Shown piece after piece: positions 16,241 to 25,384 of a DNA stretch of 64,000 nucleotides. The stretch's first letter is position 1, and every line of letters begins with the position of its first letter. The notes beneath the pieces are model-generated. The model was given only the letters and a program-made list of their open reading frames with translations, was not told the origin of the DNA and ran no database searches. Source of the stretch: Eubacteriaceae bacterium (GTDB lineage Bacteria; Bacillota; Clostridia; Oscillospirales; Acutalibacteraceae). The position numbers and the translations under genes are program-made. Location of the stretch: contig JAETRQ010000003.1 in assembly GCA_021770095.1 (NCBI GenBank), forward strand, positions 62,001 to 126,000. Direction: 5' to 3'.

Positions 16241-16744
16241 ATGAATAATATGGTAATACGAAAAATAAATCCAACTGACAGCCGAGAAGAAATAAGCAAT
16301 GTTTATGAGCAAAGCTGGAAGTTTGCTTACAACGGCATTATTGCACAGGAATATTTGGACAGTATTCCAAGCGGTCAATGGTGCGGTACATTGGATCATC
16401 CCGGCAGATATAATCTTGTTATGCTTGATGGTGACAAGATAATCGGCACGTCATCCTATTGCAAATCGCGCTTTGAGGAGTATAAGGATTGGGGCGAAAT
16501 CATATCAATCTACTTTTTGCCTGCATATATGGACAAGGGTTATGGCAAAGGTTTACTGGAGCAGGCTATTGAAGAATTGAAAGCGATGGGATATAAAAAG
16601 ATTTTTCTTTGGGTACTTGAGGATAATCATCGTGCAAGGCATTTTTATGAAAAATGCGGGTTTAAAAACAGCGGCGAATATATGCATAATGTTATAGGCG
16701 GAAAGCAACTGCGTGAATTACAGTATGTTTATTTTATTGACTAA
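16241..16744 (+). CDS. GNAT-family N-acetyltransferase
   Basis: A 167-residue acetyltransferase. The acetyl-CoA site motif A reads MDKGYGKGLLEQAIEELKAMG, followed by the motif-B region IFLWVLEDNHRARHFYEKCGF. The substrate is unknown. It heads a run of plus-strand accessory genes in the element, 23 bases before the GyrI-like gene. Confidence 0.9.
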   Translation: MNNMVIRKINPTDSREEISNVYEQSWKFAYNGIIAQEYLDSIPSGQWCGTLDHPGRYNLVMLDGDKIIGTSSYCKSRFEEYKDWGEIISIYFLPAYMDKGYGKGLLEQAIEELKAMGYKKIFLWVLEDNHRARHFYEKCGFKNSGEYMHNVIGGKQLRELQYVYFID

Positions 16745-16767
16745 AAGAATGGAGAAAGGATAGTATT

Positions 16768-17433
16768 ATGGCTTTTGATTACAAAAAAGAATACAAAGAA
16801 TTTTATATGCCGAAGAAAAAACCGAGTATTGTTGAAATCCCGAAAATGAATTATATTGCAGTCAGAGGAAAAGGTAACCCGAATGAAGAAAACAGTGAAT
16901 ACAAAAACAGTATCGGATTGTTATATGCCATTGCTTTTACAATCAAAATGAGTTATAAAGGCACGCATAAAATTGATGGTTATTTTGAATATGTTGTGCC
17001 TCCGCTTGAGGGATTTTGGTGGCAGGAAAATACAAACGGTATTGACTATAACAGAAAAGAGGATATGAATTTTATTTCTGTTATCAGACTTCCTGATTTT
17101 GTTACCGAAGATGATTTTAAGTGGGCTGTTGATGAGGCAATGAAAAAGAAAAAACAGGATTTCTCAAAGGTTGAATTTTTAACTTATGATGAGGGAATTT
17201 GTGTTCAGTGTATGCATATCGGCTCTTATGATAACGAGCCTGAAACCGTTGATTTGATGCACAGATATATGGAAGAAAATGGTTATGCATTGGATATAAC
17301 GGACAGCAGACTGCATCACGAAATTTATTTGAGTGATCCGAGAAGATGTGATGAAAGCAAATTAAAAACAGTAATCAGACACCCGATAAAAAAGATAAAT
17401 AAGGAGGATTACAATGAAGATAAAGAGAATTAA
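16768..17433 (+). CDS. GyrI-like small-molecule-binding domain protein
   Basis: A 221-residue stand-alone GyrI-like/SOUL-fold protein (KPSIVEIPKMNYIAVRGKG, then GLLYAIAFTIKMSYKG and a C-terminal RRCDESKLKTVIRHP). Such proteins bind or hydrolyse aromatic or drug-like molecules and often sit near efflux or regulatory genes. ATG follows GGAGAAAGG. It overlaps the DUF4180 gene by 20 bases, so they are cotranslated. Confidence 0.88.
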   Translation: MAFDYKKEYKEFYMPKKKPSIVEIPKMNYIAVRGKGNPNEENSEYKNSIGLLYAIAFTIKMSYKGTHKIDGYFEYVVPPLEGFWWQENTNGIDYNRKEDMNFISVIRLPDFVTEDDFKWAVDEAMKKKKQDFSKVEFLTYDEGICVQCMHIGSYDNEPETVDLMHRYMEENGYALDITDSRLHHEIYLSDPRRCDESKLKTVIRHPIKKINKEDYNEDKEN

Positions 17434-17767
17434 CGATATAGCAATTGTGAACAGCGATGAAGTAATAATGACAGATGTACAGACAGCAATGGATTTGATT
17501 ATGAGCGTAAAATATGAAACCGGATGCAGTAAAATCGCACTGAACAAAGAGGCAATTACAGAGGACTTTTTTATTCTGAGCAAGGGTATCGCAGGTGAAA
17601 TTTTGCAGAAATTCATTAATTACAGGGTTAAATTTGCTATTTGCGGTGATTTTTCAAAATACACAAGCAAGCCTTTAAAAGATTTTATCTACGAAAGTAA
17701 TAAAGGAAAGGATATTTACTTTGTGTCCGATACGGATACAGCAGTGAAGATGCTGTCTGACCATTGA
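17414..17767 (+). CDS. DUF4180 domain protein
   Basis: A 117-residue protein matching DUF4180 (N-terminal DIAIVNSDEVIMTDVQTAMDL, central KIALNKEAITEDFF, and RVKFAICGDFS). Function unknown; the family is common in Firmicutes accessory regions beside GyrI-like and MerR-type genes. Its start lies inside the preceding gene with AAGGAGG upstream. Confidence 0.85.
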   Translation: MKIKRINDIAIVNSDEVIMTDVQTAMDLIMSVKYETGCSKIALNKEAITEDFFILSKGIAGEILQKFINYRVKFAICGDFSKYTSKPLKDFIYESNKGKDIYFVSDTDTAVKMLSDH

Positions 17768-17994
17768 TTCTGATGTGTTCGCTTTGAATTTTGTAAAAAA
17801 CAGTGCAGATAATTCAATTGTACGATATAATTTGACATGAAAGAAACAGAATATACTCGGGAGCAAATGATGTTGAAATTATGATTATATAAAAGGTACA
17901 CAGGTATATGTTTTTCGTCAACGGAGTGCGGACAAGATATAAAAGTTACCGTGTATGGTTGAAATTTGGAATTGCATTGAGATGGAGATTATAT

Positions 17995-18555
17995 ATGAGC
18001 AATATTATGAAGTTTGAAAACAGAAAAGAATTCCGAAACTGGCTTTGTGATAATTGTCAATCAAGTAATGGTGTCTGGCTTGTATTTGGTAAATCCAAAG
18101 GTCCTAAAACAATAAAAGCACACGAAGCACTTGAAGAGGCACTGTGCTTTGGTTGGATAGATGGTCAAATGCAAAGCATTGACGATAAAACCTATAAGAA
18201 ATATTTTTCTATGCGCAGAAAAAACAGTAAGTGGTCAGAGAAAAATAAGGCATTAGTTAAAAGTCTTGAAGAACAGGGAATTATGACTGATTTTGGAAGA
18301 GAAAAAATACAGGAAGCTAAAAACAATGGTCAGTGGGATGCACCAAAGTCCGCAGCAATCACTGATGAACAGATTGCTTGTTTATCCCATTTACTTGAAG
18401 AATATGAGCTTGCTTTCTCAAATTTTCAAAATATGTCTTTGTCTGTAAAGAAAACTTATACACGTGCATATTTTGATGCTAAAACAGATGTAGGACGCAA
18501 AAAACGAATTGCATGGATGGTAGACAGATTAAATAAAAACCTAAAACCTATGTAA
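17995..18555 (+). CDS. YdeI/OmpD-associated family protein
   Basis: A 186-residue protein with the YdeI core: FENRKEFRNWLCDN, VWLVFGKSKGPKTIKAHEAL, ALCFGWIDGQM, FSMRRKNSKWSEKNK and a C-terminal helix region. The family is widespread, with roles proposed in peptide or stress resistance. ATG 17995 has GGAGAT upstream; the longer reading frame from 17908 has no ribosome-binding site. Confidence 0.88.
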   Translation: MSNIMKFENRKEFRNWLCDNCQSSNGVWLVFGKSKGPKTIKAHEALEEALCFGWIDGQMQSIDDKTYKKYFSMRRKNSKWSEKNKALVKSLEEQGIMTDFGREKIQEAKNNGQWDAPKSAAITDEQIACLSHLLEEYELAFSNFQNMSLSVKKTYTRAYFDAKTDVGRKKRIAWMVDRLNKNLKPM

Positions 18556-18702
18556 TGAAAAAAGTTTTATGTTGTCTGACGAGACAAAAAGAGATTTAAA
18601 AGTTTTTGCAGACCGAATAAAATGATGATTCTAAACATGGGATTGTATTGAGATGGAAGTAATCAGATAAATCGTAATTTATTCAAAGGCAGTATGTGAA
18701 AA

Positions 18703-19017
18703 ATGGAGAAGATTAAAGATTTATTTATCAAACTGAAAAACAAGTTTATAAAGTTTTGTAAATGGGTATGGGAAGAATGTAAGGATTGGCACACAGTTGT
18801 TATTTTTCTTATCGTAGTAGTGGTTATGTATTCTCCTGTCTGGGGCGGATATTTGTGCCACGCTATATTCGGCTGGAAATGGTGCAGTGTGATGGCAACG
18901 GCATATCTTGCATTCTGGGCAGGTCCGTTCACGCCCTTTTTTCCGTTATGTATTGCTATTACTTTGGGAATACGGCGGATTATTGATAAAATAAAAGGCA
19001 AAGATAGTTTAAAATAA
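18703..19017 (+). CDS. Small membrane protein
   Basis: A 104-residue protein with a basic, aromatic N-terminal helix, two membrane spans (about 31-48 and 64-86) and a basic tail. No family recognised. The upstream sequence lacks a strong ribosome-binding site. It may be a cargo protein of unknown role. Confidence 0.55.
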   Translation: MEKIKDLFIKLKNKFIKFCKWVWEECKDWHTVVIFLIVVVVMYSPVWGGYLCHAIFGWKWCSVMATAYLAFWAGPFTPFFPLCIAITLGIRRIIDKIKGKDSLK

Positions 19018-19041
19018 TGCAATATATGAGGAGAGAATAAA

Positions 19042-19168
19042 GTGAAAAAAAGTATAAAATATTTATTATTTTGTACTGTCAATAAGCATGCTTATAGGTT
19101 TATGGCATTTCTTTGTGCCAAAAATGTTATTGCAAATTTGCAGAAAAATAGCAGGAGTATCTGTGTAA
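19042..19168 (+). pseudogene. Frameshifted remnant of a small membrane protein
   Basis: After GAGGAGAGAA a GTG opens a reading frame that begins V/MKKSIKYLLFCTV. One base later the sense continues in another frame as ISMLIGLWHFFVP, a motif of a clostridial membrane-protein family, and then ends early. A one-base shift near 19080 and a truncation explain the pattern. I see no intact protein. Confidence 0.5.
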
Positions 19169-19274
19169 CTTCCAATAATCCTATTTAGGTTGCCTAATAT
19201 GTGCCGATTGTAGTTTTTAATCTTATGATAAATTCTATATAGATAATATAGTGAAAGACAGTGGAGATTTGATT

Positions 19275-19715
19275 ATGGAATGTAAAGAGTGTTATAGTAA
19301 TAAAAATAGAATTACACCTTTGCTGGGTGCAAGAGAATGTTTAGAAAATCATTTACAATATGTTTGTGGAACTTGCGGAAGATGTATTTGTATTGATAAA
19401 GATAAAAGCAGAGGCTTGCAAAGATGGAATTTTCCGTTTAAGAGTTTGGATACAGCAAAACTATATTTAAGAACAGCAGACTACACGAATAAAAAGTGTT
19501 GTGGTATTTATGAAATAGAAAATGCAAAAGGCAGAAAATCATACAAAATATTTGCAAGTGATATAGAACTTAAAAAATATTTATCAAAAAACAAAGATAA
19601 AGTATGTAAAGATAATAAAGCAGTATTTTCGATGAACGAGTATAAAGAATATAAAAATACTCAAATTAAACGTTTATCAAAAGATGAAGTCGAAAAATAT
19701 TTGATTGAAATGTAA
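19275..19715 (+). CDS. Conserved hypothetical zinc-ribbon-like protein
   Basis: A 146-residue protein with MECKECYSNKNRI and CGTCGRCICID, two CxxC pairs likely binding zinc, then a lysine-rich C-terminal part. ATG 19275 has GTGGAGAT upstream; the longer frame from 19251 is less likely. It sits 28 bases before the DUF5131 gene. Function unknown. Confidence 0.65.
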   Translation: MECKECYSNKNRITPLLGARECLENHLQYVCGTCGRCICIDKDKSRGLQRWNFPFKSLDTAKLYLRTADYTNKKCCGIYEIENAKGRKSYKIFASDIELKKYLSKNKDKVCKDNKAVFSMNEYKEYKNTQIKRLSKDEVEKYLIEM

Positions 19716-19743
19716 ATAAATTATAATTCAGGAGTGTGATGGT

Positions 19744-20493
19744 ATGGCAATGTGGAATCCATGGCACGGATGTAAAAAATGCAGTGACGGCTGTCTGCAT
19801 TGCTACATTCACAAGGGTGATGCAAAACGAGGTGTTGATACGAATAGAATTGTAAAAACAAAAGATTTTGATAAGCCTGTTCAAAGACTGAAAAATGGTA
19901 ATTATAAAATGAAATCAGGCATTGTTTATTTGTGCTTTTCTTCTGATTTCCTTATTGAAGAAGCAGATGTCTGGCGGGATGAATGCTGGGAAATGATAAA
20001 GGAAAGGCAGGATTGCACCTTTTTATTCCTGACAAAAAGAATCGACAGGTTTATGAAATGTATTCCCGATAATTGGGCTGACGGATACAATAATGTGGTT
20101 GTCTGCTGTACAGTTGAAAATCAAAAGAATGCGGATTATAAACTTAATATTTTTAAAGATTTGCCGATAAAGCACAAATGTATTACTGCTCAGCCGCTGC
20201 TTGAAAAGATTGATATTGAAAAGTACCTTGATGATATAGAATTAGTGGTTGTCGGCGGTGAATCAGACAGAAATGCCAGACCTCTTCATTATGACTGGGT
20301 ACTGAATATACGTGAGCAGTGTGTGCGTCAAAATACGGATTTTGAATTCAGACAGTGCGGTACTTATTTTATAAAAGATTCCAAGAGGTATACTTTACAG
20401 ACGAAAGATTTGTGCAGACAGGCAAAATTGGCAAATATTGATTATAAACGGAATGAGTCAGATGAATATAGCTCAGAGGTAGTACAGGTATGA
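19744..20493 (+). CDS. DUF5131 family protein (phage Gp37/Gp68-like)
   Basis: A 249-residue protein with the radical-SAM-like N-terminal cluster region WHGCKKCSDGCLHCYI (Cys spacing C-x2-C-x3-C-x2-C) and later FLTKRIDRF and VVVGGESDRNARPL. The family is common on phages and mobile elements; its reaction is not established. It overlaps the next acetyltransferase by 4 bases (ATGA). An Fe-S enzyme role is inference. Confidence 0.85.
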   Translation: MAMWNPWHGCKKCSDGCLHCYIHKGDAKRGVDTNRIVKTKDFDKPVQRLKNGNYKMKSGIVYLCFSSDFLIEEADVWRDECWEMIKERQDCTFLFLTKRIDRFMKCIPDNWADGYNNVVVCCTVENQKNADYKLNIFKDLPIKHKCITAQPLLEKIDIEKYLDDIELVVVGGESDRNARPLHYDWVLNIREQCVRQNTDFEFRQCGTYFIKDSKRYTLQTKDLCRQAKLANIDYKRNESDEYSSEVVQV

Positions 20494-20999
20494 TACTCGA
20501 AACAGAAAGATTATATTTACGTAAAATGAATCAGGATGATTTTGATTCATTATGCAAAATATTGCAAGATGAAGAAGTGATGTATGCATATGAAGGTGCA
20601 TTCAGTAATGATGAAGTACAGGAATGGCTTGACCGTCAGATCGCACGTTATCAGATGTGGGGCTTTGGACTATGGGCAGTAATTCTGAAAGAAACGGATG
20701 AAATGATTGGGCAGTGCGGACTGACAATGCAGCCATGGAAGAATGAAGAGGTGCTTGAAATAGGCTATCTTTTTCAGCGTCGGTATTGGCATAAAGGTTA
20801 CGCCACAGAGGCCGCCGCAGCCTGTAAACAATATGCTTTTGAAACATTGGATGCGGATGAAGTCTGCTCGATTATAAGAGATACCAATATTCCCTCACAA
20901 AATGTGGCACGCAGAAACGGTATGGTTAAAACGGATTGCCGGATAAAGCACTATAAAGGTGTGGATATGCCGCATTATCGTTATATTGTTAAACATTAA
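20490..20999 (+). CDS. GNAT-family acetyltransferase (RimJ/RimL-like)
   Basis: A 169-residue acetyltransferase beginning ILETERLYLRKMNQDDFDSL, with acetyl-CoA motif QRRYWHKGYATEAAAACKQYA and C-terminal IPSQNVARRNGM. This is the RimJ/RimL pattern of protein or small-molecule N-acetylation. It is coupled to DUF5131 by an ATGA overlap. The substrate is unknown. Confidence 0.9.
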   Translation: MILETERLYLRKMNQDDFDSLCKILQDEEVMYAYEGAFSNDEVQEWLDRQIARYQMWGFGLWAVILKETDEMIGQCGLTMQPWKNEEVLEIGYLFQRRYWHKGYATEAAAACKQYAFETLDADEVCSIIRDTNIPSQNVARRNGMVKTDCRIKHYKGVDMPHYRYIVKH

Positions 21000-21049
21000 A
21001 AGTAAAACAGAAAAACTGCCATTACGGCAAAGATAAAAGGTGTAAGGAT

Positions 21050-22042
21050 ATGAAAAAATTTATCAGTTGTATATCAATATTATTATGTTTGGTTCTGCTT
21101 TGTTCTTGCTCAAAGGTGAATACAGATAAATCGGCAATGCAATTAAGCAATGCTAATGCAGACGAAACCACAAAAAAGATTTATTCTTACATCTGCGATA
21201 CATATGAAAATGGTATCATTTCTGCTCAGCAGGAATCCACATGGATGGGCAGCAGTGAATACGAAATGGATTATATTAACGATGCCACAGGTAAGCTCCC
21301 TGCCATGCGCGGTCTTGATTTTATGGATGACGATTTTGACGGTGTAGTTGAGCGTTGCGTTGATTGGTGGAATAAGGGGGGACTTGTCACAATCTGCTGG
21401 CATTGCGGTTCCGATTTTGCAGACAGTTATGATGCGTGTATAAGTGATGAACCGGATAACTGGGATTTGATTCTTACTGACGGAACACCTGAAAACACAG
21501 ATTTTATTGAAAATATGGACAAAGCTGGCAATGCACTTCTTAAACTGCAGGATGCAGGTGTAACTGTATTGTGGCGTCCTTTTCATGAGTTTGACGGACA
21601 ATGGTTTTGGTGGGGAAAAGGCGGAGCAGATCATTTTAAAAAACTCTGGATTATGATGTATGACCATTTTACAAATGATTTGGGCTTGAATAATCTTATC
21701 TGGGTTTTAGGATATTCTCATAACGGGAAAAATGTTTCAAAATGGTACCCCGGAGATGAATATTGTGATATTGTCGGAGCAGACAGTTATGAGGTGTCCA
21801 AAAATGGGGCAGAGAAAAGACTGTTCAGAAAGGTGAAAGAAGTTACGCAGGGCAGAAAGCCGTTATGTTTTCACGAATGCGGACTTATTCCAACAGAGGA
21901 ACAGTTAAACGGGACACCATGGTGCTCATTTATGGCTTGGCATACAGAATATCTTATTGATACAAATGCAAAAGAACATTTGAATGAAATCTATAATAGT
22001 GAGTATGTGATTACATTGGATGAACTGCCGAGTTTTATTTAA
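21050..22042 (+). CDS. Glycoside hydrolase family 26 (beta-mannanase-like) lipoprotein
   Basis: A 330-residue secreted lipoprotein (lipobox LLCSC). The GH26 barrel is seen from GIISAQQESTW to the acid/base motif WRPFHEFDGQWFWWG and the nucleophile motif PLCFHECGLIP; both catalytic Glu residues are present. It should cleave beta-mannan or related beta-glucans on the cell surface. GH26 on a small integrative element is notable cargo. AAGGTGTAAGG precedes the ATG. Confidence 0.92.
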   Translation: MKKFISCISILLCLVLLCSCSKVNTDKSAMQLSNANADETTKKIYSYICDTYENGIISAQQESTWMGSSEYEMDYINDATGKLPAMRGLDFMDDDFDGVVERCVDWWNKGGLVTICWHCGSDFADSYDACISDEPDNWDLILTDGTPENTDFIENMDKAGNALLKLQDAGVTVLWRPFHEFDGQWFWWGKGGADHFKKLWIMMYDHFTNDLGLNNLIWVLGYSHNGKNVSKWYPGDEYCDIVGADSYEVSKNGAEKRLFRKVKEVTQGRKPLCFHECGLIPTEEQLNGTPWCSFMAWHTEYLIDTNAKEHLNEIYNSEYVITLDELPSFI

Positions 22043-22115
22043 TAAATAATAAAAAAATATTGTATGTGTAAAAGTTTTGGTGGTAAGTTTTAAACAGGGA
22101 ACCGGAGGAATACAT

Positions 22116-22505
22116 ATGAAAAAGTATAAAATTGCCGCAATTCTTATGATTATCCACGGCGGATTTATGGAAATCGGTGGGTGTTTTGCAATGATTCCTG
22201 CTCTGATACTGGGTAATGATAAGTTTGACGTTGGTCAGTATTTTTCATTCAAGCTGCCATATTTTCAGGATAATTTATATCTGATGATTATTATGGGTGC
22301 AATATATGGAGTGGTTCGTGTTATCGGGGCAGCAGGGCTTTTGAAAAATAAAATGTGGGGTTTGGCATTGTCTGTTATCAATTGTATAGTTACTATGGCA
22401 CTGATGATGTTTTTATTGCCCGCCGGTATAATGGATGGAATATTCGCCTGCACTGCGTTAATTCTGATATTGACCCAATATTTTGGGGACAAGAGAATTG
22501 CATAA
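22116..22505 (+). CDS. Four-span membrane protein
   Basis: A 129-residue protein with four hydrophobic segments (KIAAILMIIHGGFMEI, YLMIIMGAIYGVVRVIG, a third near 85-105, and a fourth near the end). ATG 22116 follows CCGGAGGAA; the frame from 22077 is too early. Function unknown; similar membrane proteins occur singly in Clostridia. Confidence 0.65.
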   Translation: MKKYKIAAILMIIHGGFMEIGGCFAMIPALILGNDKFDVGQYFSFKLPYFQDNLYLMIIMGAIYGVVRVIGAAGLLKNKMWGLALSVINCIVTMALMMFLLPAGIMDGIFACTALILILTQYFGDKRIA

Positions 22506-22616
22506 GTTGATAGTTTTTATGACTTATGATATTATATTTTTGTAAAAATATAATGTCCGGTAGTAATTTTGGACCAGTGTATGAAAAATATGAATTCGGA
22601 AAGTTGGTTGATTATT

Positions 22617-23636
22617 ATGAAAAAAGCATTCAAGTTTCTATCTGTAATCCTATGTGCAATTATAGTTTGTTTATCTCTCTTTGCTTGTTCCCATAAAACA
22701 GTGTCAGCACCTGTTGAGCCGCAAGATTTCAGAGTTACAGCATATATTGTGTCTGACCGACTTGATGAAACATTTGATGTTTCCAATCTGGATAAGGTTA
22801 CAGATATTATTCTTTTTGGCAATGCTACATATGATGAAACCGGAAAGGTGAATCTTTCAGACAGCTTTGACTCTGATGTGGATTTTTTAAGAAGTCTTAT
22901 CACCAACCAAAGGTTTTATTTGAATATTCTTGGTCCGTCATCACAATCACAGTCCGATGATTGGAATGAGCAGATGTATGATCTGGCGGACAGAAACACA
23001 TCTGCATTTGAAAGCGGTGTACTGGAAACGGAGATAAAAGATGTTCTTTCCAAGTATAATTTTGACGGTGTTGTGTTTGACTATGAATTCCCTTTAAGGA
23101 AAAAGGATTGGAAGTCGTTTGATAAATTTATTATAAGCCTTGATTCTGTACTCGGTGATGATTACAAAATCGGTATGTCTATGGTTGGCTGGAATCTTAA
23201 ACAGTCAAAAGAAGCCATGGATGCAACAGATTTCTTTGAGGTTATGAGTTATGATTTATGGGATAAAGACGGAAATCACGCGACTATTGATATTGCAAAA
23301 GATGATATAAAACAGTTTGAGAAAAAAGGCTATGATAAGTCAAAACTTGATTTAGGCGTACCATTTTATGCACGCCCTACAACCAAGGATGCTTATTGGT
23401 ATGAGTATAAATACTACTGTGATGATTTGGATGAAAATGGTTTGTACAATGATGCTGAAACCGGTCTTACATTTTCATTTAATACCTATGATGTTATAAA
23501 AGAAAAAACAGAAATAGCACTTGAAAGCGGAATGGGCGGAATGATGATTTGGCATTATTCCTGTGACACACCTGCTGATAGTGAAAAGTCACTTTTTGAT
23601 GCTATCGACAGTGCGAAACAGTCGGCAATAAAATGA
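22617..23636 (+). CDS. Glycoside hydrolase family 18 lipoprotein
   Basis: A 339-residue secreted lipoprotein (lipobox LFAC). The GH18 barrel shows the catalytic motif FDGVVFDYEFP, where the Glu is the acid, plus VMSYDLWDKDG and GGMMIWHYSCDT. Likely substrates are chitin, peptidoglycan or N-glycan GlcNAc links. The start at 22617 gives the standard MKKAFKF signal peptide; upstream ATGs at 22569 and 22581 are possible. It pairs with GH26 as secreted glycosidase cargo. Confidence 0.88.
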   Translation: MKKAFKFLSVILCAIIVCLSLFACSHKTVSAPVEPQDFRVTAYIVSDRLDETFDVSNLDKVTDIILFGNATYDETGKVNLSDSFDSDVDFLRSLITNQRFYLNILGPSSQSQSDDWNEQMYDLADRNTSAFESGVLETEIKDVLSKYNFDGVVFDYEFPLRKKDWKSFDKFIISLDSVLGDDYKIGMSMVGWNLKQSKEAMDATDFFEVMSYDLWDKDGNHATIDIAKDDIKQFEKKGYDKSKLDLGVPFYARPTTKDAYWYEYKYYCDDLDENGLYNDAETGLTFSFNTYDVIKEKTEIALESGMGGMMIWHYSCDTPADSEKSLFDAIDSAKQSAIK

Positions 23637-23654
23637 TTTAAACAGATATGATAA

Positions 23655-23690
23655 TGGGATTATTTCATTTAGATGAGATAATCCCATTTT
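23655..23690 (+). terminator. Intrinsic terminator after GH18 gene
   Basis: Stem TGGGATTAT (23655-23663) with ATAATCCCA (23678-23686), followed by TTTTATTG. Confidence 0.8.
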
Positions 23691-23702
23691 ATTGTTTCTG
23701 CA

Positions 23703-23732
23703 GAAAAAATAACCACCGATTCAACGGTGGTT
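23703..23732 (-). terminator. Intrinsic terminator of the TetR unit
   Basis: Stem AACCACCG (23711-23718) with CGGTGGTT (23725-23732). On the minus strand it is followed by T residues. It overlaps the stop region of the TetR gene. Confidence 0.75.
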
Positions 23733-24270
23733 ATGATTGGGTGGATTTTATATTACGGATAATAATATCTGCAATATCTTCTATACTTTCCCTGCAGTTG
23801 TTTTTTTGCCATTCCATTATCAGTGCAATGATTCCGTTTATATAAAATGCCATTGTGTACTGCCATTCATCTTCAGGAACATCAAATCGCATTAAAATCG
23901 GGCTGAATACATATTCAAACAGCTTTTTATAATTTCTGTCCAATTGCAGTGTACCTGAGTGTAAAACAGCAGTCTGAAACAGTTTTTTATTATCTTTAAT
24001 ATAGGAAAGGTAAGGGATAATATAATCGGGTTTAATGAACATAAGCTCATCAAGAGATGAATTATTTATTTTAGAACGAATGTCATTTTCAGAAAAATAT
24101 TTGAGAAAACCGTCTGACATATATTCAACACTTTCATCAAGTAAATCTGCAACTGTTTCATAATGCAGGTAAAAGGTGGAACGGTTGACTCCTGCTCTTT
24201 TGCAAATATCCTTTACTGTAATATATTCAAAGTCTTTTTCAGCCGGTAAATCCAAAAATGCTTTGTCCAT
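23731..24270 (-). CDS. TetR/AcrR-family regulator with a frameshifted N-terminus
   Basis: A 179-residue TetR-type repressor. The HTH reads FEYITVKDICKRAGVNRSTFYLHYE, and the C-terminal part has the DhaS/TetR_C layout. The ATG at 24270 has no ribosome-binding site. Upstream, AGGAGAGG precedes a TTG at 24311 that opens NKSESKYFNTES, the usual N-terminus of this family, but in a frame off by one base just before the ATG. A one-base loss (or sequencing error) near 24272 explains it. The protein may still fold from the internal ATG. Confidence 0.8.
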   Translation of the reverse strand: MDKAFLDLPAEKDFEYITVKDICKRAGVNRSTFYLHYETVADLLDESVEYMSDGFLKYFSENDIRSKINNSSLDELMFIKPDYIIPYLSYIKDNKKLFQTAVLHSGTLQLDRNYKKLFEYVFSPILMRFDVPEDEWQYTMAFYINGIIALIMEWQKNNCRESIEDIADIIIRNIKSTQS

Positions 24271-24307
24271 CTTGATTCCGTATTAAAATATTTACTCTCG
24301 GATTTAT

Positions 24308-24691
24308 TCAAAGTCCTCTCCTTTTAAGTACAGTTTTAATCGTTTTCACTGATTTCTTTTGCAAGTTCAACGATTTCAAAAGCATATTTATCCTTGCTTT
24401 TTTTAAAAGTCTTTTATAAATAGGATAATTTATGCTGACACCTGCAATTCCGATGATGCCTATAATAATACCTAAAACCATTGATATTGTGCCGTTTAAA
24501 TCAAACTGATTCATACAAAGGCACATACCGATACCAAGTACCAAAGCACTGATAATGCCAAAGGTGTAAGCGAAAATGTTAGCAGGTCGTTTTGCCTTAT
24601 TGTCCAGCTTTCGCAGTGCAACAACCTTGGAGGTTTCTTTCGGTGCGTATTCCTTTGCGATTGATTCTGCGTAAATTTTGTCTGTGTTCAC
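24308..24691 (-). CDS. Conserved two-span membrane protein, C-terminus frameshifted
   Basis: A 127-residue protein beginning MNTDKIYAESIAKEYAPKET, a well-known clostridial family with two transmembrane spans (about 39-60 and 65-88). The last 30 or so residues are out of frame. One more A in the run at 24398-24404 (7 T on the plus strand) would restore the expected LKKSKDKYAFEIVELAKEI ending, with a stop at 24336. The gene precedes the TetR gene and probably shares its transcript. Function unknown. Confidence 0.75.
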   Translation of the reverse strand: MNTDKIYAESIAKEYAPKETSKVVALRKLDNKAKRPANIFAYTFGIISALVLGIGMCLCMNQFDLNGTISMVLGIIIGIIGIAGVSINYPIYKRLLKKARINMLLKSLNLQKKSVKTIKTVLKRRGL

Positions 24692-24907
24692 AAAAATAAC
24701 TCCTTTTCTTTTGATGCCTTCATTATATCGGAGTTCATCTTTTATCTGAACAGCACAATTTTGCTTTTCTGTTGTTTTCAGAATGATTGACTGAAAACGA
24801 TTTATTTATAATGATTTAAAGTGTTTAATTGATATAATCTGCTTTACATATTTTCAGTCGGGAAGTATAATGAATACAGAATACAATCAGAATCGAGATG
24901 CATATTT

Positions 24908-25321
24908 ATGTGGGTAGTGTTTGCAATACTTTCATCCATATTTGCGGCAGCAACATCCATACTTGCAAAAATCGGAATTGATGATATTGATTCCAATCTT
25001 GCAACTGCAATAAGAACCGTTGTGGTTGTTATTATGGCGTGGGGTATGGTGTTTATAACCAATGCCCAGTCAGGGCTTGCATCAATAAACAGAAAAAGCT
25101 GGATATTTCTTATCCTTTCAGGTGCGGCAACAGGGCTTTCGTGGCTTTGCTATTATAAAGCATTGAAGGATGGAACGGTATCTGTTGTTGTGCCGATAGA
25201 TAAACTGAGCGTCGTAATCACAATGGTTTTTGCCGCTGTATTTTTGCACGAGCAGTTTACGCCGAAATCCATTATCGGTTTGGTTTTAATCAGCATTGGC
25301 ACACTCTTAATGGTTTTATGA
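24908..25321 (+). CDS. EamA-family transporter (short, four-span)
   Basis: A 137-residue membrane protein of the half-length EamA type: four hydrophobic segments and a C-terminal half reading LSGAATGLSWLCYYKALKDG, then VVPIDKLSVVITMVFAAVFL and IGLVLISIGTLLMVL. It likely works as a dimer to export metabolites. No good ribosome-binding site precedes the ATG. Divergent from the membrane-protein/TetR pair, which may control it. Confidence 0.9.
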   Translation: MWVVFAILSSIFAAATSILAKIGIDDIDSNLATAIRTVVVVIMAWGMVFITNAQSGLASINRKSWIFLILSGAATGLSWLCYYKALKDGTVSVVVPIDKLSVVITMVFAAVFLHEQFTPKSIIGLVLISIGTLLMVL

Positions 25322-25342
25322 TAATAAAATAGGAATGAAAAG

Positions 25343-25376
25343 AGCGTTGGAAATTTATTTTTCCGACGCTTTTTTA
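25343..25376. terminator. Bidirectional intrinsic terminator
   Basis: Stem AGCGTTGGAA (25343-25352) with TTCCGACGCT (25361-25370), followed by TTTTTATTTG. It lies between convergent eamA and exonuclease genes. Confidence 0.8.
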
Positions 25377-25384
25377 TTTGTGCT

